Assembly: GCA_018398765.1 (NCBI GenBank)
Contig: JAHBMJ010002204.1
Location: 115,232 to 177,831, forward strand
Origin: Chromera velia
Lineage: Eukaryota; Sar; Chromeraceae
DNA length: 62,600 nucleotides
Direction of reading: 5' to 3'
Shown here: one piece after another, positions 10,063 through 22,180 of the stretch
How the letters are laid out: each line of letters starts with the position of its first letter
Position numbering within the stretch: the first letter of the stretch is position 1
Translations under genes and position numbers: made by a program
The notes under the pieces: generated by a model
The model's database searches: none
What the model saw: the letters and a program-made list of their open reading frames with translations, nothing else
What the model was told of the DNA's origin: nothing

Positions 10063-13000
10063 ATGAATGAGTGCTGTGCGAAAATGAAGTGCCTGTTTCC
10101 ATTGGTCTTGATCATCACACTGCCTTCCTGCGCTGCTGCTTTGGATTTGCTTCTGCGGTGCACGATGGAAGTTCCTGAAGATCCGATGCCGGACTGCAGG
10201 AACTCGGAGCTCTTCTTTCCCTCCCCTGAGACTCAAACGTACATGCTCAGAGGGTATCTCAAAGATGAGCAGGCCCAAGTGTACGAGAATAGCAAGTCGG
10301 GCCTTTTGTTGGTGTTCAAACAGGATGACGATCACGCGCAAGAGGTCGGTAGAGTCTCTGTGGAGGCGCAGGAGCCTTTGTACCTCGACCAGGAGGAGTA
10401 CGGTCTCAGGGGAGGGTGGTTCGTTTTGTCGAGCAGGGAGAGAAGGATCGTAGCGTATGCGCAGACAACGAGTGTGATGGACCAGATGGTGCCGTCAGAT
10501 GAGATGGACTTCTGGGTGTGCGGCCACCAGGTCCATGTGGAAATAGACTGTCAAGGTGAGCTTGCAAAGTGAGACGCGTGAAATGAAAAGAGGTCGGCTG
10601 GTTTGCGAGTGATCACTCGTTCGTAATCACAAAGAGCGCCAGTTCGAGTTTTTCAGTTTGTACCGAGCGGAGAGCCATGAAGTGACACTCGAAATTCTGA
10701 GTTTGTTTTCAACTGTACTATATACGAGCAGCACTTTCACGAATGTGTCATTCACGGGACTAGGAGACCCACTTCACACCAGTCCCATTGTGTCACCGAG
10801 GCTGTCAAATCTTCACTCTGCAGTTCGCGACTCTCCCCCCCACGTTGAAGCCGGAATTGAGGGCTCCCCCTGCACAATCTTCGGGGACTGTTCGGGAGAG
10901 GACGACCTTGTCTGTGGCATGTACCATCCGGTCAGCAGTCTCCTTTCTTTCTGCTTTGCAACCTTTAGGACTCCGCATTTTCTCGTTCATTCTGCGTGAT
11001 TTTGTAGTTCTCAGAGATGCTGTCGGAATGTCGACCGAATTGCCTGTCTGAGTTTTCTGTGTCCCTTTTTTTCTTTCATGTGCAGCAACACGCCGTGTGC
11101 ATGACTCCCGAGAAGGCGAAGACAGAGGGTGTGAGGGTCGTCAGGGGTGTCCAGAAGTCCCCTCCTTACTCGAACTGTTTCTATTCTCGGAGCTGTCTGG
11201 TTGAAGGCTTTCAGTGTTTTCAAAACACTCTCTACACAGACTTTGCATGGTGCCTCTACCCGGAGGCATGTCCGAAGAAGACGGGATTAGAGCTTCTGAA
11301 ATCTGAACTTGAGGGCGAAGTCAGGAAGCCCTCAGGTCGACGTCTTCTTGCTGATTGGACAAAAGAAGACCACACGCCCCAGGGGGCATTGAAGAAAGTC
11401 AAGGCGTCCATCCGAAAAGCTCAGGGACGAGCATCCAAACCAGGCAAGCAGCGTCGCCGTCTTTTTGAGGCGTGTGTACAAGAGGGGATTCTTGGAAGTG
11501 CCGACACCGCACCAGACATGAAATTTGGATCAGGAGACGCCTCGACAGACAAGGCAAAGAAGTTCAAAGAAGTCACTTACAGGTGTGGAAAAGTCCATTT
11601 TGACATTGCGAATGTGTGCAATGACGAGCCACTTGATTTAGATTTTGAGGCCACGGGGCAGCTGGGGGAGGTGAGCGTCAGAGACTCTGACCATGTGCGT
11701 TCATTTGTTGACCAAGAAACCGACACTCTAGAACAAGAGGTGAAAAATTGGCTCCACAAAGAGTGGCACGACCTTGGAGGAAGGGAAGGGTGGGATTGCA
11801 AAACTCCCCTCGGCCCTGTCGCGTCAATCGAGGACCCGGGTGTCATCTCCAAAAAAGAGTACCGTGCAATCTGCTCGGCCCAGGGGATGAACCCTTTTGT
11901 GTGCGCCCCTTTAAACGAAGAGGAAAGGGCCCACCGTCGCCGTCGCCGCCTCCCTGCAGCTCAAATGCTTGGGGATTTCGCCTCTGAGCTTGGTACCTTC
12001 AGATCAACAAAGCCTGATTCCAACATTCCCCTCACTCCACCCCCCCTAGACGAATCTGAGGAACATGAGTGGTCTCTCACGTTTGTGTGTCCCGGAGTGC
12101 CTAACGTTGGAAGAGCCCCGTCGAAAGTCTACGCACCTCAATTGATATGCGGTCCGACTTATTCATTTGCCCCCAGTGTCGACGTAGGATCTTCATGGTA
12201 TTGGGCACCCGTGTTCACCTTCGCCCCAATTCTTACCATAGCGCCCTTTTTCACCTGGGCTCCCTACTTCACATTCGCTGTGTCAATTTTCGGGGGGGTG
12301 GAATTCGCCTTCGCTCCCGTCTTCCTCTTCGGGCCGCTCGTGAACCTGGGACCCCTCCTAGAACTTGCCCCCATATTTCAGTTCATTCCCCTTGTGTCTA
12401 TTGCCCCTATCACCACCTATGTTGCACAGTACAACCTAGTTCCCGACATTTTGGAGTATTGGAAATTCTCTCGGGGAGAGTTCCCTCCTTCAACAGTCAA
12501 AAGGTCAGCCAGGCGTGGCGGGGTAATTCTTGGTACGCACTGCGTGTCTTACTTCAATTGAGTGAAACACACCCGACAGCCTGGTCGTCCTTCTTTCTGT
12601 TTCATGTTGTCGTGCACACGTTCGTGAAGTTTTTTACCTTCATTTTCCTTTCAATTTCCCCGCTTAATTCCTTTGCATTCCTTCCTTCGACTGCAGGTTT
12701 GAGACCAAAGGAAGGTTCGGCATCAAGGACACGGGAAAGCCAGACCTCGCAAATGCGACCGAATTCTTCTACGGACAGCTCCTCCCAGTGAACGACATCG
12801 TCAACAAGGTCACATCGATTCCAGCAGGGGGCCTTCCTCTCTCTCAGGAGAAGGCTCAGAAACTAGGGTTGAAAAAGTCATACACGCTGGGGACCTTCAT
12901 CTCTGTCTCCACAGCTCCATCGATAATCTGCCCCAGAAAGGTTGTTGGTCTGAAGGGCAACTGTACTCAAGCCCAGCAGAACGCAAACCAGTGCCCATTT

Positions 13001-13963
13001 CCTGAAAAGTACAGGGAGTACAGGGGGGGGGAGCATATCCGCATCTTCTTCATAGAGCCAACAGATGGCAACACTTTCATTTTCGGGGATGACTGTCTTG
13101 TTCCCTACCCTTCAGATGTCCTCAGAGACATCCCATACCTTCCAAAGTCAGTGAAGTGAAGTGCATGTCTGTTTTGGTGTTGTTTGTCAATGAGTCAACT
13201 CTTTCAGGTGTGCACGTCTCTTTTGTTCAGACAGATCCTGTGCCTGTCGCCCACTTTTCAGTGGTCTGTCCGCTGTATGTGTTTGACGCGAGGTTTTTGA
13301 TACACAATTTTCCTGTTTTTGATGCTTGCTTTGCAGCCTTGAGCTGTCTCAAAATACCTCATTTCTTTCCTTTTTCCTCGTGCCATGCGGTCTTCATGAA
13401 ACAACCCCTTTCTCTCTGCCCCCATGCAACAAATATTCTTCAGATGGGCCTACCCCGCCATCCGCCTGGCCGAGTCTGTGGAGAACCTGATCCCGAAGCC
13501 TCTCAAGGTGGCTGCCAACTCTGCACTCTCCCTCCTCCAAGTTCTTTCTGAAGGCAGGTACCCCGACCCTGCGGCATGGCTCCAATCTCTCCACGGTGAG
13601 AGGTACAGAGACAGAATGGAGTCCCAAAACTCCGCAGCAGAATCAAAAAAGAATTACCTGGAGGAGGGCTACACAGGCACCTCCACCTTCGAGAGAGAGT
13701 TCAGGAACATGACAGTCACCCATCAAGAGGGCACAGAGAGGAAGATGACATGGTCCAAGGCATTTGAAATTGCCTCTCTCCTCTCTGCAGGCTCAGACAC
13801 AGAGGCGGAGATGACGAAGGGGTTGTTCGATAGAGATTCTCCCCTCTCCAAGGCCGCAAGGGGGGAGATCGACATGAGAGCCTTCTTCCGTAGAGAGATC
13901 ACCAAACCAATGAAAATCCTGTTCCCAAATCAAAGCACTGACAAAGACAGAGTTACTAAGTAG
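10063..13963 (+). CDS. Secreted protein with Cys-rich region and Ala-Pro hexapeptide repeat, five exons
   Basis: Exons are 10063-10555, 10824-10930, 11086-12503, 12697-13146 and 13444-13963. All four GT-AG junctions agree in phase (1, 0, 2, 2), giving about 995 aa. The N-terminus has a signal peptide (MKCLFPLVLIITLPSCAAA; the in-frame ATG at 10084 is an alternative start). Residues about 180-265 are rich in paired cysteines, which suggests extracellular disulfides. Residues about 558-645 repeat a period-six pattern such as WAPVFT, FAPILT, IAPFFT, WAPYFT. A second Cys-containing region and a Lys/Glu-rich tail follow. I do not recognise the family. It is likely exported or on the cell surface. 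The 3' end is the TAG at 13961-13963; further exons are possible but not needed. Confidence 0.7.
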
Positions 13964-14279
13964 ACTGTCATGGGGGGGCACGCAAATTCCTGACGCAGTT
14001 GAAGAGAAAAATCGAGGGAGAGGCGCAAAGCATTTGGATACATGGGAGAAGGGAAACTGATGGAATCAACCTTTGAAACTTAAGCTGCCTTCGCCCTCTC
14101 CAGGCAGAGGAGCTGCCACACACGTTGCAGACGTCCATTGCAGCCCTTTCCCCCGGGCCCCTTTCAACCATTCAGTGCTTGCATTGCCAAGCCACCTTTT
14201 CGGTCCTACGGTTTCCTCGCAAACCGCTTTGACTGACCCCTCCCCTTCCCTCCCCTCCCCTCTTGCCATAGAAAGGACC

Positions 14280-14663
14280 AAAATGACACCTGATGTCCTG
14301 GCCCTTCAAAAGAACCTGATGACCAGGTCACGAGGTGCCCTCCTTAACGAAGCCCAGCTGAAAGGCTGTCCTTGGGGGATGCCGCGGTCCTCCTTTTCCT
14401 GTCCTTTCTCGTTTTGCACGGCCCGACTCTGTCAGTGCCTGTAAGAGTCAAGCGATTTGTTCAGACACTCTCCTGCAGGCTCGAATGGCTCCTCACCCTT
14501 CCCACACCCCCATCCCATACAGTACTTTCAGGGACCTTGCTCAACCTTTATACAAGGGCGGGATAAGAGGATGGGGTCGCAGGCAGGGCAAGCAGTATTA
14601 AGGGAGAACCCTGAGCCATCTACGACAGTTCGGTCATATTGGGTCTCTTTCTGGAGAGGGTGA
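14280..14663 (+). CDS. Possible additional exons, unresolved
   Basis: A pyrimidine-rich tract ends in AG just before 14275 and opens a frame with MTPDVLALQKNLMTR. A GTAAGA donor lies near 14443. A second AG, after ctcctgcag near 14479, opens frames that end at 14576 or 14663. I could not make the phases agree with the TAG-terminated exon before it, so this may be the 3' part of the secreted-protein gene, a separate small gene, or noise. Confidence 0.25.
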
Positions 14664-14669
14664 ACGCTC

Positions 14670-16440
14670 TCATCATCAGTCTCATCACTGAGTCATCAGG
14701 TTCCCCTCAGGCTGGTAAGAGTGCATATGGACCGTAACCCCACAATCCATCGCGGAGGTATAAGACGCTCCAGCTCATGACCGCCATAATCAAAACTTTC
14801 AGCTGAGGGGGAGCACGTTGCCCACTAAAACTCCAAATTGCATTGAATGAAGTCTTAATTGATAAGCTGCCAGCAATTTGAAAAAACTGTTTACAAAGAT
14901 GCAATCCTTGTTTGCTACTTTATGTGTACATATAGCTTTCTGAGAGGGCTTTAAAAATATTTTAAATGATTTTAATCAGTGTTAATATAATCACTTGCAA
15001 AAAGGCCTTCATGTTGTATTTTGGACTAGATTTTGGAGCAGATTTTAAGGCAAAATTCATTATAAGAACAATATTTTCTACATAGGCTTTATATAAACCG
15101 TTTCAAATCTTAGTGACATCTAAAGTAATATGTATTTTAGCATAACTAATACTATACAATTCACTTCAATTTTATTGAATTCAAATTAATTATTCAATCA
15201 TAATCGAAATAGTAAATTACAGTTGGGTGCTTCACATCCTAGTTTACGCCTCTACTTGCGCCCATATATTTGAGGCTGACCGTGACAGTTATATTTGATT
15301 TCAATGATCTATATTTGATTGTATTTTTTAGTGTTGATAAGTGTTTGAATACTAAGTTTTTTTCAACTCAATATTTAATTTGAGCTTAAACTTTATTTTA
15401 AATCAAATCAAATAGTTAGTAAACCAACACTGGGAAGAGAAGAGAATAGATGCTCCAGAAAGCACATGTTTTTTTATTTTCTAAAAAAAATAATAGTAAC
15501 TACTAGTATCACACCAATATATACTAATAATACTATGATTATGTATATTACTTCAACTTGCATTTACATTGTGTATAGTAATAATAAGCTGTTGTGCAAA
15601 AAATTTTATATCAATAGTTTAAATAGGTCTGATTATAAATCGTGTGGCACTAAGAAGAGGTCTTTAGCAGTTCTATCTCTTTTATTTGGATAAAGTTTGA
15701 AATCAATCCAAGAAGCGCGCTCCCCTCTGCCAGCAAAATTGCCAGCAAGCTTCAACTTTAAGGCTGAGAAAAGGTGCATACGGTGCTGGTGCTGGTGCAA
15801 AAACAAGTTTGCACCTTAAATCAGGTGCAAAACAGGTACAAAATAAGGTGCACCGTTTACCCTATAAAAACTAGGTTTCTAGGGTTGATTTCTAGTGTTT
15901 CTAACGGCCAAAAGACGCCACCTCAATCAAGGCCTAAAAGCTTTTTATGATATAGACTTGCTACATTGATTTTTACTATGCAAAACAACTTAAAATGTCA
16001 CTAGAAATATCAGTAAAAAGGCGATAAAAAGCAAAAATAAAAAAAATAATAATTAAAGACTATATGTCTCTGACTGTCTCATGACTTCGGTCTCTTTCTG
16101 GGTTTCTTTTCTGTTTTTCACCTGTCCAATGTTTGAATATGTTTAGCGCCGGTTGCCTGCTGCACTGTAGTCCAGTTCTGTCCTCATACGGTCCATAAAA
16201 CCTTCAAACTGCATGATGCCCCTTTGGAGCAAACTTATGAAGAAAGCAACCACAAATGGTACATTTTTATGAAAAAGAAAAAGAAGAAAGAATAAAACAA
16301 AAGAAGGCTTTTTTTAATTTGCATTTTTCCTCTGAGCAAGGGCAAGTGAGGATAAGTGAAGGCCTGATCTCAAGGCTCAGAGCCCAGCCCCATCATACCT
16401 AGCTCTCTTCTTCACTCACCCCCTAGCTCACCCCCCCACA
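14670..16440. other. AT-rich intergenic stretch
   Basis: I see no gene here. The sequence is AT-rich with short homopolymers. At 15758-15865 there is a segment built of GGTGCA words beside aaggctgagaaaaggtgca. The complement of a close variant lies at 17889-17992, so these may be a dispersed repeat or the ends of a 2.2-kb element. Confidence 0.5.
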
Positions 16441-16530
16441 CAAAATGACAACGGAGGACAAAAAAGAGGAAGAAGAGAAAGAAGAAGAGGAGAAAGAAGA
16501 GGAGAGAGCAGGCTCCTTGCAGACTTTGTC

Positions 16531-16668
16531 TCACTCGAAGTCCGACTTGAAAGTCGACCTCAGTATGTCATCTTTCTTCCCTAGAAACTCCTCTAGTTTG
16601 ATGCGGGCTGGTTGGGGCGGAGGGGAGGCTTTGGCTTTGGCTTTTGATTTGGGTTTGGCTTTGAAGAA
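16531..16668 (-). CDS. Possible 3'-terminal exon of an unknown gene
   Basis: After a pyrimidine-rich tract and an AG, the minus strand encodes a Lys/Ala/Pro-rich stretch, then the segment ARIKLEEFLGKKDDIL and a TGA at 16531-16533. Codon third positions look coding. I could not identify the upstream exons. The plus-strand Glu-rich ORF over the same bases is judged the shadow. Confidence 0.3.
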   Translation of the reverse strand, partial: FFKAKPKSKAKAKASPPPQPARIKLEEFLGKKDDILRSTFKSDFE

Positions 16669-17888
16669 TGAGAGAAATACGGACAGAGTCGGACAGGTGC
16701 GATTTCTAACCCCAGACCCTCTTCTTTTGACTGACCTAGCTTAATTTATGATGTCCATCCAGACTAGCTTCTCTTTCTATACCCTCCTGAGCCACCTGCA
16801 AGGATCTACACGGCTAGTACAAGTAATTTTTCCGTCTTCAGATCCAAAAGAAGGCTCTCCTTACTCTTCAACAACTCCTCTTTTGTTTGTTGGTATTTGT
16901 TTGAAGCCGTCTATCTAGACAGGGCCCCAGTTTGTGAAATTGAAAAATGATTAACTGCAGTGACCGGTATATAGGACCGGTATGACTGACGACTCGTGAA
17001 CGAAGGGGTGAACGCCCCTAGGAAAGCTGCAATTCCATCTACAAACGGATTTCAAACCCTCTGGAAGTACCAAACGCAACGAGAAGCCGTGGCATGACAG
17101 AAAGTCAAATACAGATCTGTATGTGAGCATGCAAACTTGACGAAACTTGACGAGCCATCAGCAGACGGAAGTGACGAATGGTTCCACTCTCTAAGGCAAA
17201 GCAGCAAATCGAATGATCAAACCAATTGCACTCTTACTGACCAAGATAGATCGAGCCCGCCAATCGTAAAGAGCACCCGGCACCAGGTTTCAAAAGTCCT
17301 TACCTACAACCGAGAGGGAGAGTGTTAACGTACCTTCGCGTATGCGTGTTCCCATGTGTGTGCCGTTTCTGCTTCTCTTCATCATATAAAAAAGAATTTG
17401 CGTGGAACACTGCATTGGCATTCATCCTCGGATTGCTAATAAAGGTCGAGGAAGTTGTTTTCCTCCCGGCAAACCGTTTGGCATTGTGCTATTGCTATAC
17501 AAACGAACTCAGTCTGCTTACTCAGCTTCTTGACTCAAACCTGTTGTTCTGGTCCTTTTACCCTCGTCCGCGCTGCGTTGCTATGCGTGTACATGCAGTC
17601 GTTTCTGTTGCATAAGGCAGCCCATAAAACAGTTCTCATGCTGCAAAGAGAAGAGGTACGCATGCTTCAATGGACCTAATTGATTTCATGCAGTGCATGC
17701 GTTGTCGAACGTTCGTTCAGTGACCTCTGTATGTAGCCGATTTTAAATTTATCTCAAAAATCGGCTGCATATGATTAGATTTGTTCCGCGCACTGCGGCC
17801 TGGCAACACGCGCGTTTGGGGCCGCGGAGAGCCGAAGGGGCGGGGCCGCGGTGCGTTGCATAGCCATAACGCTCAACCAATTCCATTT

Positions 17889-17992
17889 AATCAGGTGCAA
17901 AACAGGTGCATCAGGTGCATCTAGTGTAAAACAGGTGCATCTGGTACAACTTCTTGATTTGCACCTTTTCTGAGATGCACCTTTTCCAAGCC
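17889..17992. repeat. AGGTGCA-rich repeat, inverted relative to 15758-15865
   Basis: Several copies of caggtgcat occur on the left, and the segment ends with gcaccttttccaagcctt, the near complement of aaggctgagaaaaggtgca at 15758. The stretch 16700-17890 between them has no convincing gene. A short GC-rich island (about 17790-17860) lies just before this repeat. Confidence 0.45.
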
Positions 17993-18009
17993 TTATTCAA
18001 CTTCAACCC

Positions 18010-18400
18010 CCCTCACAACCACTCCGGACATGCAGACGCGGCAGGAATCGGGCACCTGCTGACGATGACGCGTGCGAATGTCTGGTTGGTGTGCCTCCTG
18101 CTCAGGACCTGCTATTACTGCTGCTATGTTTGTGGGGCCATTTGGTTTATCTGTTGCTCACGAGTGAGGTGGCCTGACTATTGTGCCTGCTGCTGTTGAG
18201 GGGGGCGGGTTGTCTGCTATGCCTGCTGCTGGTAAGTAGGGCGGATTGCCTATGGTGGCTGCTGCCCGTGAGGGGGGCGGGTTGTCTGCTGTGCCTGCTG
18301 CTAGTGAGGGGGGTGGATTGCCTGTGGTCGCTGCTGCTGGCAATGGCCATTAAGTGTTTGTTCTGCCTAATGTAGGTCAATGGGAGGACCCGCATCTTCT
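18010..18400 (-). pseudogene. Truncated duplicate of the 5' part of the RING-H2 gene
   Basis: This stretch is strongly similar, in the same orientation, to 21536-21780, which holds the beginning of the RING gene and its upstream minisatellite. On the minus strand it still reads DSCRVCMSGVVV, matching DSCPVCMSGVVV in the intact gene. Its start, MAPQT, meets a TAG at codon six, and the rest of the RING is absent. A few 36-bp GC-rich units lie on its right, as in the intact locus. It is a local segmental duplicate about 3.5 kb away and cannot encode a RING finger. Confidence 0.75.
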
Positions 18401-18795
18401 CCCTACTGTGAACGAGTCGCCTGCTACAGAATGAGGGCTACTTGCTGCTCCTACTGAGGACCCACAGGAGGATCTGTTTGCTGCTCTTGCTGATGGCAGA
18501 GGGCAAGAATCGAAGTTTTGGAGGGAAAGGGTGCAAGAAAGTGTATCTGTACTCGCATGGTCGTTTCTCGAAGGGTCTTGACGGGAGCCCGTGTTAGACT
18601 CCGTACGCCCTCTTGCCAGCTCAGGAGGCACTAACCCAGTCGAAGAAGTGTCTTCCCTGCTCTACGATGCAGGAACGTCTTGACTTTTGGGCTGCCTTTC
18701 TGCGTCCGAGTCGGTCAAAGTCTCAAACCGCCTTCCGAGAATGATGTCGATAAAGAAGGGGGCAGACGGGGGAGGGGCTATAGAGAGAGCAAAGA

Positions 18796-18856
18796 AACAG
18801 ATAGATGGATAGACAGATATATAGGTAGGCAGGTAGGTAGGTAGATGATAGATACA

Positions 18857-18891
<35 letters not shown>

Positions 18892-19185
18892 ACACACACA
18901 TATATATATATATACATACATACATACATACACACACATCCTCACACACACATGCACACACCAGACAAAAGGAAAGGCAGTAGGAACGTCACAACAGTTT
19001 TTTGGCCGCAACCGACCGGGTCAGAGTGCCCAGTCTCATTTGTCCGACTATTGAGCACGGACCTTCACACACAAGTCAAGCAGAAAAGCAACACGAACGC
19101 CGCACACATACACACACACACACATACACACACACACACACACACATACACACACACACACACTCACGCACACACGCACATAGCA
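18796..19185. repeat. Compound GATA/GTAG, CA, TA and CATA microsatellites
   Basis: GATA- and GTAG-type runs lead into (CA)n, (TA)n and CATA runs up to about 18960. A second (CA)n block follows at about 19098-19180. The short ORFs across them consist of Thr-His or Cys-Val alternation and are artefacts of the repeats. Confidence 0.95.
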
Positions 19186-19361
19186 GTCAGGGGCAAAGGT
19201 AGTCAGACAGTCAGAAAAGAGGAAAGAGGAGATGAGCGCCCTTTTGATACTCGGGGGTAGAGGGGACGGAGTGGAGCTAGTTTGATGGCTGTGGACGTGG
19301 CCCATGGACAGTTCTCTCACACTGTTAATAGAAATAATGCCCTTTCCCCCTTTTACTGCAG

Positions 19362-19486
19362 TCGCCTCATGCGCTCACGGGAGGGATCACCGCTTCAAGT
19401 TTCGACGCCCCCAAATCTGATTGACGGGACGGCTCAGGATTATTTGGGGATCCTCTGCAAAGACGGGCCCTTGCTGAGTGGTCCTG
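19362..19486 (+). CDS. Possible internal exon of an unknown gene
   Basis: A good 3' splice site (pyrimidine tract, ttttactgcag) and a consensus 5' site (cctg followed by gtgagt) bracket 125 bp. The open frame reads PNLIDGTAQDYLGILCKDGP in its second half. Neighbouring exons were not found with confidence. Confidence 0.3.
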
Positions 19487-20742
19487 GTGAGTGCTAGATG
19501 GTCGATGCCCGTCTTTCTCGCTTCTCAATCCCCGACCGAAAGAGTACTCCATCAAACCCGAGCGAGACAAGTCGTCTTGCATCTCGGTCCGCTTTTGTGA
19601 GGAGATTTTTCTCTGAAAGCGCTGTCAGTGGTAGCGCCTTCAGCTTCGTTACCAGATGTGATCTTATTTCGGCCTGCAAGTAAAGAAAGGAGACAACGCG
19701 CAAACACATCTTTTGATCTTCTGAAAGCAAGATGGGTGCAATACTTTTATGAGTCATTCGTCCCGCATTCTAGCTGGGCCGAAGTCTGAGCTTCAGAGCC
19801 TCTTACGTCTGACACGTATTGCGCTACCCGTACGGACGACTATTTCCTGCGGGTTCATCTTTACGAAGACTGAATAGAATACAATTTGCCTGACTGCTTA
19901 CCTACAAAAAGATGTCCGGTCTTCTGATTCGCTCAAAGATATCTTTAAAACTGTATGCATGGCTCTCGACTGACTTGCGCATCTCTTTTGTAAAGAGCTC
20001 CATGCAGCGCAGCAATCTCAGCCACACTTAAAAAAACCTCCCCCCTTTCTCCTTTTTTCCCCGTCTTCCAGCCCCACACGTTCTGTAATGGAGCCCTTTG
20101 AGGGCCTCCCGAGAATGCAGACAAGTCGGTGTTAATCGTCATTCGGTCTGTGCGGTATGGAAACACATTGGTTCTCGGAGTTGAGGGGTGACGGTTGGTG
20201 AAAGGGTCCCGTCAGCTCTTGCCGCATCGTTCTTGCCTAGAGCATAAGACACACACAGAAACAAGGGGGGGCGAGAGGCTCTTGTGCCCGGTGGTGACGA
20301 TCTGAGACGATCGAAGGAGCACAGTGAGAGCCGTTGACAAGAAGGCGAAGCAGGGGTACTGCTGGTACTTTCCCTCATCAGGTTCTGTCTTGGAGCCAGA
20401 AGGAAGGGAAGGGATTCAGTCGCTGCCTCCCCCTCAAAAATTTACAGGTTTCGGCTTAAAGGAATGTCTGCTCTGCATATTCTCCGCTGGTATGGTGAAG
20501 CTGCGTCTTCTTCTTGCTTAGGAGCTACAGAAAACAACAGACCGGCATTTCTTCTTTAATATCAGAGGACATGTGGGACAATGATCGAAATGGAAAGGTA
20601 GAGGTGTGGAAGAGAGGATGCATGCCTGTCTGGAAAAAGATCGGGGAGTATGTTCTGCGGTGCGTCTCGGTCATTGCATTCAGGGCGGGGAAAGGATTCT
20701 GTTCTGAGCATTTGAGGAGTGCTCTTAAGAGGATCTACAGGT

Positions 20743-21651
20743 TCAAGGCAGGAAGAGGACAGCCAGAGGATGGTAGGTGGGGTCGTTTGCATGCCACAGG
20801 TCACACAAACGGTAGCAGACTCCCTGAAAAAACATCTCAACGGTGTTTTGTGCGGCTTGAATCAGCTCATAGATGTTGTTCAGACGTCTGTCTGCCAGTG
20901 GAAGATCCCAGACGCTAGCCCAGACGTTGTGCTTATAGAAGTGCGGGAAGCCCCACTGATCGAAGTAGCGGACACCGTCGCTGTCAGTGAGCCGCGCCAG
21001 CCTCTGCCAGCGGAACCGCCAGGACGTCGGGTCTTTTCGGGGCCAGGCCTCAGTGAAGGTTTCCCTATTCCATTGGACGGCGGTGTAGTTTTGCCAGTTG
21101 AAGAGCGTCCGCTTGTCAGGTCGGATTGTGACCGGATGGCGGTAGTTTGGGTTGTACGCGTCATCATGATGGTCACCTAAAATTTCGTTCAGGGGATCTG
21201 GCAATCCATCGGGGCCCGGAGGCCAGGGAGGAAGGTGGGCGGGGAAAAGAGTCTGGTCGGCGGCAGAAAGGGAAGGATTAGGGGGCGGGACGACTACTCC
21301 GATCTGTGCGAGAGCTGCAGTGTCTCTCTGCGGTTCCCTACAAACGGGGCAGGTGCAGACCGGGTTGCTGCCATTCCGTATAAGGCAACGTTGAAACCAT
21401 TTCCTTGCACATCCCCGGTGCATCTCGTGCCCGCATGTCAGCTTGAGCGTGTTCCCATCTTCTCCCATCATTGCAACGGTCTCGCTTATTGCCGGCAGAT
21501 GACCAGGAGAGACCCTCTGACGATCTGCACCGGCGCCCCCCACAACCACTCCGGACATGCAGACGGGGCAGGAATCGGACACCTGCTGACGATGGCGCGT
21601 GCTAATGTCTGGTTGGTGTGCCTGCTGCTGCTGCTCTGTTCGTGGGGCCAT
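20743..21651 (-). CDS. RING-H2 zinc-finger protein with WW-like segment (putative E3 ubiquitin ligase)
   Basis: A single-exon ORF of 302 aa starts at the ATG at 21651 (MAPRTEQQQQAHQP). Zinc ligands are visible in order: CPVC near residue 29, then LTCGHEMHRGC near 73-83, then CPVC near 99. This is the C3H2C3 layout of RING-H2 E3 ligases, which pass ubiquitin from an E2 to a substrate. Residues about 220-265 hold GFPHFYKHNVWASVWDLP, resembling the core of a WW domain that binds proline-rich partners. The Gln-rich N-terminus continues into the upstream 36-bp minisatellite, whose minus-strand frame also encodes QQQAQQ units until a TAG. The repeat therefore seems to have grown from this coding segment. 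A broken duplicate lies at 18010-18400. Confidence 0.8.
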   Translation of the reverse strand: MAPRTEQQQQAHQPDISTRHRQQVSDSCPVCMSGVVVGGAGADRQRVSPGHLPAISETVAMMGEDGNTLKLTCGHEMHRGCARKWFQRCLIRNGSNPVCTCPVCREPQRDTAALAQIGVVVPPPNPSLSAADQTLFPAHLPPWPPGPDGLPDPLNEILGDHHDDAYNPNYRHPVTIRPDKRTLFNWQNYTAVQWNRETFTEAWPRKDPTSWRFRWQRLARLTDSDGVRYFDQWGFPHFYKHNVWASVWDLPLADRRLNNIYELIQAAQNTVEMFFQGVCYRLCDLWHANDPTYHPLAVLFLP

Positions 21652-22180
21652 TTGATATGCCTGCTGCTGACGAGTTGGGCGGCCTGACTGTTGTGCCTAC
21701 TGCTGTTGAGGGGGGCGGGTTGTCTGCTGTGCCTGCTGCTGGCGAGGGAAGCGGGTTGACTGTTGTGCCTGCTGCTGGTGAGGGGGGCGGGTTGCCTGCT
21801 GTGCCTGCTGCTGACGAGTTGGGCAGCCTGACTCTTGTATCTGCTGCTGTTGAGGGGGGCGGGCTGTCTGCTGTGCCTGCTGCTGATGAGTTGGGCGGCC
21901 TGACTGTTGTGCCTGCTGCTGGTGAGGGGGGCAGGTTGCCTGCTGTGCCTGCTGCTGACGAGTTGGGCAGCCTAACTGTTGTGCCTGCTACTGTTGAGGG
22001 GGGCGGGTTGTCTGCTGTGCCTGCTGCTGACGAGTAAGGTGAACTATCTTTTGTGCCTGCTGCTGGCGAGGAGGGCGGGTTGACTGCTGTGCCTGCCGCT
22101 GGTGAGGGGGGCGGGTTGTCTGCTGTGCCTACTGCTAACTAGTAAGGGGGACTATCTCTTGTGCCTGCTGCTGGCAAAGA
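21652..22180. repeat. 36-bp GC-rich minisatellite upstream of the RING gene
   Basis: Units of 36 bp repeat with variants. On the plus strand they give an open frame of 12-aa units such as GGLTVVPAAGEG and GGLPAVPAADEL. On the minus strand, in frame with the RING gene, they give QQQAQQSGRPTR-like units that are interrupted by a TAG close to the RING start. A 36-bp period keeps both frames open, so openness alone does not show which strand, if either, is translated. Confidence 0.85.

Noticed and set aside
21618-22037. Plus-strand ORF of 12-aa GGLTVVPAAGEG-type repeats
   Set aside because: A 36-bp unit keeps all frames open by itself. The minus strand is linked to the RING gene, so the plus frame is probably a shadow.
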